From positions 2,108,001 to 2,172,000 of the forward strand of contig JAGVRJ010000001.1 of assembly GCA_019059635.1 (NCBI GenBank): a stretch of DNA of 64,000 nt, in the 5' to 3' direction. The notes below the pieces were generated by a model. That model had not been told where the DNA came from. It saw nothing but the letters and a program-made list of their open reading frames with translations, and made no database searches. Shown here in pieces: positions 40,368-52,010 of the stretch. Origin of the DNA: Proales similis (taxonomy: Eukaryota; Rotifera; Eurotatoria; Ploima; Proalidae). Position 1 is the stretch's first letter. Each line of letters begins with the position of its first letter. The position numbers and the translations under genes were made by a program.

Positions 40368-40679
40368 ATGAATTGCGACTCGAACGAAGAAGCTTTCGAT
40401 CGAATTTTGCACACGTTCGAGAGAGTAAACGAGAAATGCGGCGAGTACTCGCAACTCATGAAGACCTATCCGTCGATAGTGGCCGCCTATAAAAAGTACT
40501 ACGAGCGCCTGGGCCAGTACTACGAAGCGCAGCTGTCCAACGTGCAAAATGACTTTGGCCAGGTGGACAAGAGCGCCCAAGAGCTCTACCAGCCACAAAA
40601 GAGCACGCGCCTATTCAACGCAGTCAGACATCTGGTCAACACCTCGTCCGAGTTGGCAGTGCGTCGCCAAACCGCCTGA
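40368..40679 (+). CDS. Small helical protein of unknown function
   Basis: ATG 40368 gives 103 residues ending RRQTA. The sequence is charged and helical (FDRILHTFERVNEKCGEYS, YKKYYERLGQYYEAQL), predicted coiled coil, with no membrane segment. Support for a real gene: codon use like its neighbours, an acceptor-like TTTTAG placed directly before the ATG, and an AATAAA at 40870-40875. I could not match it to a family; small complex subunits of BLOC or kinetochore type look similar in style. Confidence 0.55.
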   Translation: MNCDSNEEAFDRILHTFERVNEKCGEYSQLMKTYPSIVAAYKKYYERLGQYYEAQLSNVQNDFGQVDKSAQELYQPQKSTRLFNAVRHLVNTSSELAVRRQTA

Positions 40680-41013
40680 ATTCGCGCCACCTTTCGCTCG
40701 TGGAAATCTCTTTCCTCTCTCTCTTTTTGAAAAGCTCGTGCTACTCGCAACGGATTCAGCTTTTACTTTTCCTATTCGAGTTGGCTCTTTTTCCTTTCTT
40801 CTTTCTTTCTCGGTATATTTAATTTACACGAATTGTGAATAACGAGCATAAATAACAAACAAGAAGCTTAATAAACCAGTGGCTTTTGAAACGCGCGCCT
40901 GCCTACTCGAACTTGTGAAATGAAGCTCACACAGCGATCTAACGAGTCATTGATCCTCTCCTCAACATTGCAGCCAGAAAGAAATCGGCCCACCAACTGA
41001 CTCGACTGTTGAG
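40680..41013. other. 3' UTR of the small helical gene and spacer
   Basis: It contains the AATAAA at 40870-40875 and a CT-rich stretch (40700-40735). Nothing else is supported. Confidence 0.5.
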
Positions 41014-42390
<1,377 letters not shown>

Positions 42391-42501
42391 GCAAATAAAC
42401 GAGATTGAATTGGCTTTATTCAGTTGATTGATTGTGCTGCTGCGTTTGGTGTCCTAAATGAGAATGCTGATGAATTGTGGTCGTTGCTGTTGTTGACTTG
42501 G

Positions 42502-43097
42502 TCAGAGTTGGCTCGGGTCGCTAGCTGGCTTCTGGACTGGACTGGCGCCACCTGTTTGAAGTTGCTGGTTCAGATTGGCCTCCAACTCGTTCAGATGGTC
42601 GTCAATATTGTCGAGTGATCAAACAAAAATCTCAAGTTAAGGAACGAAGGACGAATTTGTGTATTGAGTGTAACGCTAAAGACAGGACTGAGCGCTCGCG
42701 TGTGTGTCGACGACGACGACGAACGCGGCTAGTTGCGCGGCTCGTCGCTGCCGCCCGACTGATTAATCAAGTCGGCGATGTTGCGCTCCAAATCATCTAT
42801 GCGACGACCCATTTCGTCGAGTGAAAGCGCACAAACAAACAAGGAAAGCAGTTAAGGCAAATAGTGACGAGATTTGAGCAGCTTGGACAGAGCGGCATCG
42901 AATCGAGTGAGTAAATGAAAGCGAATTGAAGCAAAACAAAAAAGGATATTTCTATTGATTATCTGATCGGACATGTTCTGGAAGCGGTCCTGCATCTGCT
43001 GCAACGTCACCTGAACAAAGTTGGTCAGCTCCTGCACGTTCTTGGGGTCATTGGCCGGACCGAGGGCGCTCAATTCGCGGCTACAGTTCTCCGTCAT
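42502..43097 (-). CDS. HSBP1: HSBP1 (heat shock factor binding protein 1) with two candidate U12-type terminal exons
   Basis: Exon 1 (43097-42950) codes [20 protein letters not shown], then [20 protein letters not shown] and NMSDQIINR, matching HSBP1. The expected continuation [20 protein letters not shown] lies at 42820-42729. No GT donor exists at the joint. Instead the intron starts ATATCCTT and ends AC, with CCTTAAC upstream of the acceptor: a U12-type AT-AC intron of 129 bp. Joined this way the protein is 79 residues (human 76). A second downstream exon, 42614-42502, also starts after an AC acceptor with a perfect TTCCTTAAC branch site and codes [20 protein letters not shown], giving an 86-residue isoform. 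HSBP1 is a coiled-coil oligomer that binds HSF1 and aids WASH assembly. The AATAAA for this strand lies beyond the distal exon (42418-42413). Confidence 0.9.
42821..42949 (-). other. U12-type AT-AC intron of HSBP1
   Basis: 5' end ATATCCTTT matches the minor-spliceosome donor consensus exactly. The CCTTAAC at 42857-42851 matches the branch-site core (TTCCTTAAC). The intron ends CAC at 42821. Splicing here restores the conserved INR-IDEM reading frame, and no GT-AG pair does so. Branch-to-acceptor distance is about 31 nt, longer than usual for this class. Confidence 0.85.
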
Positions 43098-43862
43098 TCT
43101 GCTCCTCAATTCTCAGACTGTGCTGCAATCCGCTTGATCTATTAATAAGTGAACCGAGTGTAATCAAGAGTGCACATATTTATAAGGCAGGATAGCTCGC
43201 GCCCGCTCTCTCTCTACAAACGCTGGCCTTAGTTACCGGCACATAATCGACCAGGAGGACGACGACGACCACAACCACCACCAACACGGCAGCCACTGCG
43301 TCTGTTTGCGTCCGCCAAACCAAAGAGATTGATTCAGTTTTCGGTGATTATATGCTAGAAAGCGGTTCTATACGCATAAACAACAAACTTGTCAAACCTG
43401 CACTCGATTAACGCTCTCGACCAGACGCCAAACAAGCCACAAAGAAGCCTCATATTCAAACTGAGCGAAGCCGGTCCGCTAAGCTTGCTCCACTAAAAAG
43501 GGCACCCAAATGAAACAATCGGCTCGTCGATGATGATGATGATATAATAAAGCACTCTGGACCGGAGCTTGCATGATTAGCATTCGCTTGCTCATTCGAG
43601 CTTAATTAAAAAGAGAGAAATGCTGGCGATCGCCGCTTCTTTCAATTGGCAGTTGTCGGGCGAAGCGAAATCTGTCCGGTGCATTTGATGCCTCTCTGAC
43701 GATGAATTATCGCTGAATTATTGCTCAAGAGGACGTCAAGTTGGCACTGCCACGTCGAATGGAAAGATCTAGCAAAAACGTGAAGCAACGATCTTTTTTG
43801 ACTTAAAAAAGCAAATCACATCGGCATTTGAGTTTTGAATTGCCAAAAATAAAGCCGAAGCA
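43098..43862. promoter_or_regulatory. Divergent spacer between HSBP1 and HSPBP1
   Basis: Both genes start here and point away from each other, so this 765-bp spacer should hold both promoters. It contains GAC and CCA triplet runs (43255-43290) and a GAT repeat (43530-43542). No canonical heat-shock element (alternating nGAAn) was evident on a visual pass. Confidence 0.4.
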
Positions 43863-44945
43863 ATGGACCCGAGCAAGTACGCGCTGATGCAAAACGTGCT
43901 CAGTCTTTCCACGGCACACACCGATCCGACGAGCTCGAACGCGGGTCGCGAAATGAGTCCTGAGGTAAGTCTGGCTCAGTTGGATGCTTTTTTTTTTGGC
44001 GCGCTCTAACAAGCGGCGATTGATTTAGCGCAAGGCCTGGCTGTCCGACGCTCTAAACTCGATGGCGGTGAACCCAAACGAGCAGATGCAGAAATGCCTC
44101 GCCGTGCTAAACAACGCGCAAGAAAAGAGCGAGAGGAAGATCGAAGCGCTTGAGACTCTGCGCGACTGGTGCGAAGACATGAACTTTGCAATCGACCTGC
44201 ACAAGATGAACGGCTACGCGACGCTGCGGCAGCAATTAAAGTCAGACGAGAGCGAGTTGCGTCTGCTCGCCTGCGAACTAGTGGCCACGTTGGCACAGAA
44301 CAACACCTACTGCCAAGAGACGCTGATGAACGACGGCTTCCTCGAGCTCATGGTCGATCGACTCAGCCACGACGACGCCGAAGTGAGAGTAAAGGCAATG
44401 TATGCCATCTCGTGTCTGAGCCGCGACTACGAGCCGATTCAGAATCGCCTCGTCGACTGCGAGCGCACGCTGAACGCGTTGCTCGACGCGCTCGACTCGG
44501 ACGTTGCCAAGCTCAAGCTAAAATCCTGCTTCCTAATCTCTTCGATTGCCGTCAATCCGAGCATAAAAGGTTCGCATTCAGTCCTCGAACGATCAAGCTG
44601 AAGTCTCTCACGTCATTTCAGAGAAGCTAACCGAGAAGCGTTTCATCGAGCGGCTCGTCTCTCTCTACCAAGAGCAAGACTCGAACGCACACGAACACAT
44701 CCTGTCCGCCATTCGAGTGCTCATCGACGAGAACCCGAAAGCGGTGCAGCAAGCGAGGCAAATGGAAAATCTCAACTTCAAGGCGATTCTGCAGCGCCGC
44801 CTAGGCCAGATTGGCACCGATCCCGCCCACAATGTAAGTCAATTCGTCCCCGCACATTCTTTCTTTGCGCAACTCAGATCACGTTCGCCGGAAGGAGGAA
44901 CGCGAGATGATTGAGGCCATGTACCAGGCGTTGATGCAAAACTGA
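43863..44945 (+). CDS. HSPBP1: HSPBP1/Fes1, Hsp70 nucleotide exchange factor
   Basis: Four exons: 43863-43964, 44029-44569, 44622-44833, 44895-44945. They total 906 nt and 301 residues. Armadillo-repeat sequence RKIEALETLRDWCEDMNFAI, then DLHKMNGY, LLACELVATLAQNN and VKAMYAISCLSRDY matches HSPBP1 and yeast Fes1. The last exon codes EEREMIEAMYQALMQN; choosing the acceptor at 44894 keeps phase and gives a 61-bp intron, while an earlier AG (44877) would end the protein after ten residues. The protein clamps the Hsp70 nucleotide-binding domain and speeds ADP release. AATAAA near 45015 follows. Confidence 0.92.
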
Positions 44946-45762
44946 TTTGCGCTCGCTCTAGCCAATTTCGATCGATTAAATCTATTCGAACAGCCGCCTG
45001 TTTGCATTCGATGTAAATAAATTGTCCGAGTGATTTGATTTGTGCACACGAGTCGGGCGTCGGAAGGCGAAAATTGCGCGGAGTCGAATTTTTATTTTCG
45101 GGCGAACGAACATAGGAATTGAACGGCAAATAGAGAATTGTAAATAAGGAGAAAAAAAGAAGTAAAATTCGAGAACGAACAAATCAGAGAGAGAAAGACA
45201 AGTAGACGATCCTAGAGGCTAGAACTCATAGAGAAGTTGATTGCACGATGATCTAGATCTAACTGTGCCATTCAAGCGAAGAGCACAGACGACGCGGCTC
45301 CGTTCCACACTTGTGCTCGTCTAATTCATGTGAACTGAAAAACGAGAATGTCAATTAGTCTGCTTGAGGTGACGTGAACGCGAAATTTGAATCGTCTCGA
45401 GAGTGACAAAACACCAAAACAAGCAACCAGGACGACATCAACATGCGTGCTTCTTACAAACCCGGTCGGATTGCTGGCCAACACAGCACAAATATTGGAA
45501 ATATCGCGCTGCTTTATTTCGAAATAAACACGAGATAGAGAGAGAGATAGAGAGAGAGAGACAGAGAGTAGAGGGACAGAGACAAAGGCGAAGAGAGAGA
45601 GAGAGAGAGAGAGTAAAAGGCAGATTGAGTTGTTTTACGCGACAATGAGAGGCACAGTAGTTTAGGCACAAGTTATCTGTCAGTTGGGTTAAATGAAACG
45701 CAAAAAGGGGGGTTTTGTGTGTGTGCACGTTGACGAGTCCAATGATCGGGTGCATGACAAGT
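44946..45762. other. 3' UTRs of HSPBP1 and NAPRT around a GA microsatellite
   Basis: The convergent ends share this stretch: AATAAA at about 45015 for HSPBP1 and TTTATT at about 45511-45516 for NAPRT (-). No gene seen. Confidence 0.5.
45535..45615. repeat. GA-rich microsatellite tract
   Basis: About 80 bp of interrupted (GA)n with the longest perfect run at 45594-45614. It is one of many similar tracts in the window, nearly all in spacers or introns. Confidence 0.8.
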
Positions 45763-47804
45763 TCACTTCAACTCACCGATTGGAGTGTAGTCGAGCCACA
45801 GTTGATGCATGAAATCGTAAAGATTCTTTGAGACGGTCAACTTTGAACACGAATTTTGGTAAATCTAGCGACTTTCTAGGCTGGCTGACTTACTTTGTAG
45901 GGCGTCGGATTTAGCAGTCGCTTGTGGTCACTCCTCAAACAGGTCAGTTGGGTGATGACTCGAGCTCTGACGCTTTCGATCGGCTCCATGGTCTCGGTCA
46001 CCATGCGGCCATTCTCCCAGACTGGCACTAGCAGACACTCGACCCGGCTCGGCGTCAAATAGGCGCGCTTTGTCTCCTTGTCGAACGTCAAATGGCAACA
46101 CAGAGAGAGAGAGAGAGGCGCTCTGCACTCACAATGAACGGGTGTCGGCCGAGAAAGGCTTCGCCCACTTTCGGCATCGGCTCATCGGCCCTGGTCAGCA
46201 GGTCGACTATCGGATGGTTGTCTTTGTCATAGATTCTGTAGGCGTTTTTCTTGCCGGGAAATGTGACTTTTTGAAATTCCTCGCTGAGTTTGATGCACGG
46301 CTTGCCGTTCACTTCGACCAGCTTTCGAACGCAACGAGCCGATGAGAAGCGTTGCACGACCATTGAGGCTCAGTCAAATTGGCGACTCTTACTTTAAACA
46401 CGCAGCCCAGAGCCGGCTGCTTTTGACACGTCACCAAATGGGTGCCGATTCCGAAGCTGTCTATCGAGTGACCTTGACTGTTTAGTGAGTGCAAAATGTC
46501 TTCGTTTATGTCGTTGCTGGCCACAATTGTCAAATTTTTGAACCAGTCAATGTTGTATCTGAATTTTGTTGGAGAGAAAAGCAAGATGAATAGGGAACGC
46601 CGCAACTAGACGTGGTCCGCTCCTACTTGTTTGACACTTTGGTGAAGAAGACGCGCACTTCGAGCGACAAGTAGGCAAGATCGCCCGAGTCAAGGCGAAT
46701 GCCTTTGGCCTTGTAGCCGAGCTCGTTCAGGGCCAATGCGACCGCGCAAAAGTTGGGAATTCCGCTCCTTGTTCGTCGCCAATATTCAAGTGAACAGTTC
46801 AAGTGAGCGGCGCCAAGAGCAACTTACTTTAGAACGTTGTAGGTGTCGACGAGAGCGAGAAAATCGGACGGAAATGCGACCGCATAAGAGACGAACGCGG
46901 CCAGCTCTCCCTCATTGCATTCCTCTTCGATGAAGTCGAACTGAGCGTCGGACATTTCCTTGAGAAACCTCTGCGCCAGCTCGGCCAAGTCGACCATCTC
47001 GCCGCTCTTGCAGCTCTTACACATGCGGCATTTCATGTTTTTGATCGAATCAAAAGAGGAGACAAACGAGTGCGCGTGTGTGCCTCTAATCGGAATGCCG
47101 TAGAGTTTGCCGGCCAACACGTTGCTGGTGCCATCGAAGCCACCCATGTAGCAGTACTTGGAAGCGGATAGACCGCCGTCCGGACCCTGGGCTCGTCTCA
47201 GTCCGAACTCGAGCAGAGACTTGTTCTCGCCGGCAGCCAGGCGAAAGCGGGCCGCATTCGTCGCCACCAAACTTGAGCGATTGAGCTTAAATCACAGAAA
47301 GCGGCAGTGTTTTGGCCTGGCCTACCTGGCATAGTTGACCAGCACGAGCAGGGTGGTCTCGAGCAACTGCACGATCGGCAGCGGCCCTTCCAGTCGAATG
47401 ATGGGAATGCGCGGGAAGACCAGCGAGCCCTCTCTCATCGCGTAGATGGTCAACTGCGACAGATCAATGTTGAGTAAATAGTCGTAAAACTCCGGCTCGG
47501 TGTAGGCGGGCATCACCGAGCGCAGGTACTCGATGTCGGTCTGGTCAAAGTGAAAGTCCTGGATGAACTTGAGACACTCTTCGAGGCCGGCGAATATGGT
47601 GAACTCGCCGTGGAACGGGTTCTTCCGGAAGAACAGATCGAAAACGGCAATGTCGTTCTTTTGGCTCTTCCAGTAGGCGTACGCCATCGAGATCTGGTAC
47701 AAGTCGGTCAGAAGCGGCTGAACTGAATTGTTCAGCTCATTTTTGGATCTCAGTCGTGACTGGTTGCACTTGAATGTGTGAAGTTCATCTGAGCCGCCGG
47801 ACAT
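45763..47804 (-). CDS. NAPRT: Nicotinate phosphoribosyltransferase
   Basis: ATG 47804 ([20 protein letters not shown]). Exons run about 47804-47326, about 47276-46829, about 46737-46624 and then several shorter ones down to the final exon about 45841-45763. Family landmarks are [75 protein letters not shown] and [15 protein letters not shown], whose His is the phosphorylated residue of the family, then [12 protein letters not shown]. It converts nicotinate, PRPP and ATP to nicotinate mononucleotide, the first step of the Preiss-Handler NAD route. The C-terminal exon ends [14 protein letters not shown]; a donor-like GTGAGT overlaps that end, so an additional exon cannot be excluded. Confidence 0.94.
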
Positions 47805-48961
47805 GCTGCTGCTGGTCACTCGAATTTTTACTTGAGAACAACAGAACTGCTCTAAATTAAAGCGGTCAGTTTAGAGCAAGCCTAATCCAATTTTGATCGC
47901 TTTGATCATTATTATTATTATTAACGTTATTATTCGCCCGCAGACGCACACCCACTCGATTTAAACTTGACTTTGTTTTAGACTGCCAATTTATGTTCGC
48001 TGTTTGCAGGCGTAATGCGGGGGCTGCTGTTGCCGACCACTCAAGCGAACAATATTCTCAAACATGGCCCAGGGCGTTTTCACTTTTTGCCGAGTTAAGC
48101 TTTTGCCCGCCCATCAGGCAATTAAACACACACCCGTACACTCACACAGCGCACTCTCTAGCACTCACTCAGAGCGCAGAGAGAGAGAGAGAGAGACAGA
48201 GGCAACTCGCTGCATCGATTGCATCATAATAAATCTACTCCGACTTTGAAAAAAATCTGCGCTTGGCAGCTACAGGACTTTCAAGCCGAACGGCACTGCT
48301 GCGGCTGCTGCTAATCGTCAGCAACAACAGCAAATCTTGAAGCAGTCGATTGCTGCGCTCGTTCAATAATAAAAACTCGAGCGCGCAATGTACTAAGCAA
48401 TATAAAGCGAATAGTTGAGTAGGCCGCAGAGCCTAGCAGCAGCCGGGATGAATTATTTATGGTTTGCTGAGGTAGAGAAAATAGAGGAAAAGGAGACTGA
48501 AAGTTTAATCGGCATGTAACTCGTTCGTGTGCGCTGCGTATTTATTTGCTCGCTTCGCTCAGATGAGGAGGAAGCGGGAGCCCAGTTGGCAGGAAGTGGC
48601 GCCATTCAGTTTCATTTTTAAGCAACTCAAGGGGCACACTGTGTCCCATTGTCTAGCAAAAAGCGACTTAAATGTCAGGCGAACGCCAACTTCTACTTGC
48701 ATCCGCTAGCGTCGCTTATTTGAAGCGCTTTCGCTTCTCTTTGATGATTATTGAGAAAAGAGAGAGAGAATTAGTTTGAGAGAGAGAGAGAGAGTTTAGT
48801 AGGCAAACTCGACGAAAAAATTTACAATTGACATGACGCTCCAATGTGAGTGAGTGTGTGTGTGAATTAAAAAGAATTAGCAAAAAGAGTAGAAAGAGTA
48901 AAAAGAGCTTTTGACGAATAATAGAGCGTGAACGGCTGGAGAAGCCGTTGGTTCAAAACTT
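47805..48961. other. NAPRT promoter side and KNL1 3' UTR
   Basis: It holds an ATT repeat (47908-47924), GA runs (48178-48196, 48777-48794) and a TTTATT near 48540 as possible KNL1 poly(A) signal. No gene seen. Confidence 0.5.
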
Positions 48962-51651
48962 CTAAATTATGCTGAGTCTCTTCAAGTAGTCCCTGAGTGA
49001 GCCGTTTTCAAAAAAGCATCCTTCGAGTCGCTCTCGAATCCTTGCAACGCTAAAAATGCCCGAGTTGGCGAAGGTTCAAAGATAAGGAGACTGTGAAGAG
49101 TGGAGAGGACTCACTTGGGCTCAAAGTACTCGCCAAGTCCTTCTTGGTCGATGGTGAACTCGACCGCCTGCTGATAGTAGCCGCCAGGCTCAACCTTCAG
49201 TCGCAGCTTGTAATAGCACGAGTCCTCGAGCGACGGCAGGGTGATGACCACCACGTGACTTGAATTAAAAACTGAATTGAAAAGCTAAACAGTGAGAGAA
49301 GAGGCTCTTACTTTCTAAAGTCAAATTCGCAGTTGATTTTCGTCTTTTGCGTTCGCAGAGCAAAGTACTCAAAGTCTTCGGCGAGCACTGTGGCGTGTTT
49401 GCAGGCCAAGTTGAAGTGCGCAATGAGCTTGCAACAATTAGGAGCGAGCGAGCGAACGAGCGACCGAATTGCACACGCCTACCATTGGCAAATCGCGCAC
49501 GTAGCGATACTTTTTGTTGAGCAGCATGAGATCGCCCTCGCCCAGCTCGTGCAGAATCAGGTCCACACAAAAGCGGACGTAGATGGGCACTTTGCGGCTG
49601 CAGGCGAACGACTCCAGATTGGAGCGGCAGTAGATCTGCTGAATCGGATAGTTCATGCATTTGCTCATCTTGCTCAGGTCGTTGTGGTCGGCGCGCGAGT
49701 TCAAATCGCTGACCAGATTGGTCGCTTTCACTTCCAAGTGAATGTAGTCGGAGAAGAAGGAGAGAACTATTTTGTCGTTGTCCAAGTGAACCAGATTGAA
49801 GTAGACGTTCGAGTCGCTGAAAAGCTTCAAGTTAGAGAGAAGTCACCTCGACGACACTTGAATGCTCACTTGAACAGCATCGAGTAGAGATTCTTGAATT
49901 TCTCCTTCTCGTCCCGATCGGCCTGGATTGTCTTGAGACGTTCGAAGTTGAACTGAATCTTCTCCTTTAGCTCGGCGTATCTGCTCGACGTCTGCTCGTA
50001 CTCTTTTTCGATTTGCTCGTTTTTCTGCTCGATGCTCTTCATTTCGGCCGTGGCACGGCTCGGCCGGCTCTGGTCGATGTTGTACAAGTTGGCCGACGAC
50101 TTTTTGCTGATCGACTGCTGCTTGAGTTGAGCGATGCGCTCCTCAACAGAGCGCAGTTGGCATTTGCTCGCCTTGAGCTGCTGGATCGCGTTCTGGCGGC
50201 TGAGATCGGCCTCTTGCGCCTGACGCCTAACCGACTCGTTGATGGCCCTAATCTTCTGTTTGTATGCCCGTGTCTTTTCTATTTGAGCGCTCAGCTGGCC
50301 GACAAGCGACTGATACAAATCGGAGCCTTTCTCCATACTCAGGCCGTTCAGCTGTATTTGACGCGCCTTGCCGATCTCGGCCATCGACACGTTGGCCAGG
50401 TCGATTGTCTGATTGTGCAGCGAGCTCAGCTGAAGGTTGTTCTGGTAGATGCTCTGCGATATGTTGTTCAACGTGCTCGACAAGTTCATGTAATCTTTCA
50501 GATTTATCGGCCTGTGCGACGACTCTAGCTGCGATCGCTCTCTCGTCTCGCTCAGCACGTCGTAAGTCTGATTTCTGCCAGTTTGCAGCATGCTCGTCTC
50601 CTCGCCGCGCACCGGCTGGCTGATGTTGAACGTTTCACTTGCGACCAGCATCACTCGATCGTCGTCGCTGTCAAACTTGTCCTCGGCGCTTGCTGGTCGC
50701 TGATCGCGGCTCGGCTCATGGCTCGCCTCTCGACTCATGGCCTCCTCGGGTCGCTCAGACGGCACCGTCACTGGCTGCGTGTCTTGGACCAGGTCGAATG
50801 ATTGCTCGACCGGCCTCTCTTGATTGCTGCAGGTGACGTTCATCTGGTCGATTGAGCTCTCGCTCTGCGCCGAGTCGTTCGCCGGCAGCATCGAATAGTT
50901 GAAGGTCGCGTTGCAGCAGGTCTGCTGCAGCAACGTGTTGTCCGTCTCAATGTACGAGCTCATCTCGCAAATCTCCATTGTCTGGCTCTGGATGCATGTT
51001 TTGTCCAAGTTGATGGTGTCGTCTATTCGAGGCGAGTTGTTGCTCAAGTTGCCAAGGCTCATCGACGACGGCGACTGGTTCGAAATGTCCATCAGCTGAG
51101 TCAGAGCCCGGCTATTTCGCAGTGTGTTCTTGGTGGTCAATGAGTCGTTGGCGTCGTCTTTCACCACAGTTAGAAGCCAGAATGCAAAGTTTTTAATCCA
51201 AATCTGTTACATTGAGCTGAAGCGGTGGCAGCCGCCGCTGCTGCTGCTGCTGCTGCCGCGGCGTTCTGATTCATTTTTTCAAAATGCCTTCAAAATTGTG
51301 GAAAGAAACGCCTCTTGCAAAGTGCAATGATGTTGACCCACTTGATCTCGATGCGCGACGAGAAGCTGACTCGTTTAGAGCGCCTCGTCCGAGTTGTCTC
51401 CTCAAAGTCGTCGAAAGTCTTCGCAAAAGTAGAAAAATGAGACTCGAAATGCAAAAATAAATTGAATGTTGCTTGCCAATTTTCGCGTGTCCGAGTCGTC
51501 CACTTTGAGAATCTGGTCGCAGACGGTGAACAACAAAATGCGCTCGGCCGTGGGGCTGTGGTCTACTTACGCTGAGTCGCTTGCGACTTTCGGTCGGAAA
51601 GTCCAAGTTCTCCTTTTTGGTCTCGTCACAGTCCAACATTATCTGGTCCAT
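48962..51651 (-). CDS. KNL1: KNL1/Spc105, kinetochore scaffold
   Basis: ATG 51651 starts MDQIMLDCDETKKEN. Exon 1 ends ...RKRLS at 51571 and exon 2 begins ILKVDDSD at 51512, so splicing builds a SILK motif; exon 3 then carries SKRVSFSSRIEIK. SILK plus RVSF is the PP1-docking pair of KNL1. A MELT-like MDIS follows in TQLMDISNQSP. Next is an acidic, Ser/Thr-rich region of about 230 residues, a coiled coil (QLSAQIEKTRAYKQKIRAIN and following) and C-terminal exons (SDSNVYFNLVHLDNDKIVLS, then VEPGGYYQQAVEF) that fit the RWD domains binding Mis12. KNL1 joins Mis12/Ndc80 to the spindle checkpoint. At about 800 residues it is short, with few MELT repeats, like other invertebrate versions. Intron 2 appears to use a GC donor. 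Confidence 0.85.
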
Positions 51652-52010
51652 TCTTGCTGAGCTTATTCTCCCAAGCCGATCTAATCTAAATGCGCTCTCT
51701 CACTCTCACACACTCAAGAGGCCAGTGCGAGGCCAAGTTAATTACGCAACTCGACGCCATCGACTCACAAGCTGACCGCACCGACTGCAACCCTTGAATG
51801 CCCACGCTGGTCGACAATTAGACCACTTGGTCAATAATCTGCTCTGGCCGAGAAAAGTTTTTCATTTCGTTTTGGAGCGGAATAAGGATTTTATTCTCTG
51901 TGTGTCGCACCGAACTAAGCGGCTTCTAATCGGCGCTGGCTTAAATAAACGAACGCGCAAATAGATGATGGAGTATGAGCGAACTGTTTGTAATGTCTGA
52001 GCGCAGTGGC
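51652..52010. other. KNL1 5' region and PGD 3' UTR
   Basis: TTTATT at about 51889-51894 is a candidate poly(A) signal for PGD (-). The rest is the KNL1 promoter side; nothing else seen. Confidence 0.5.
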
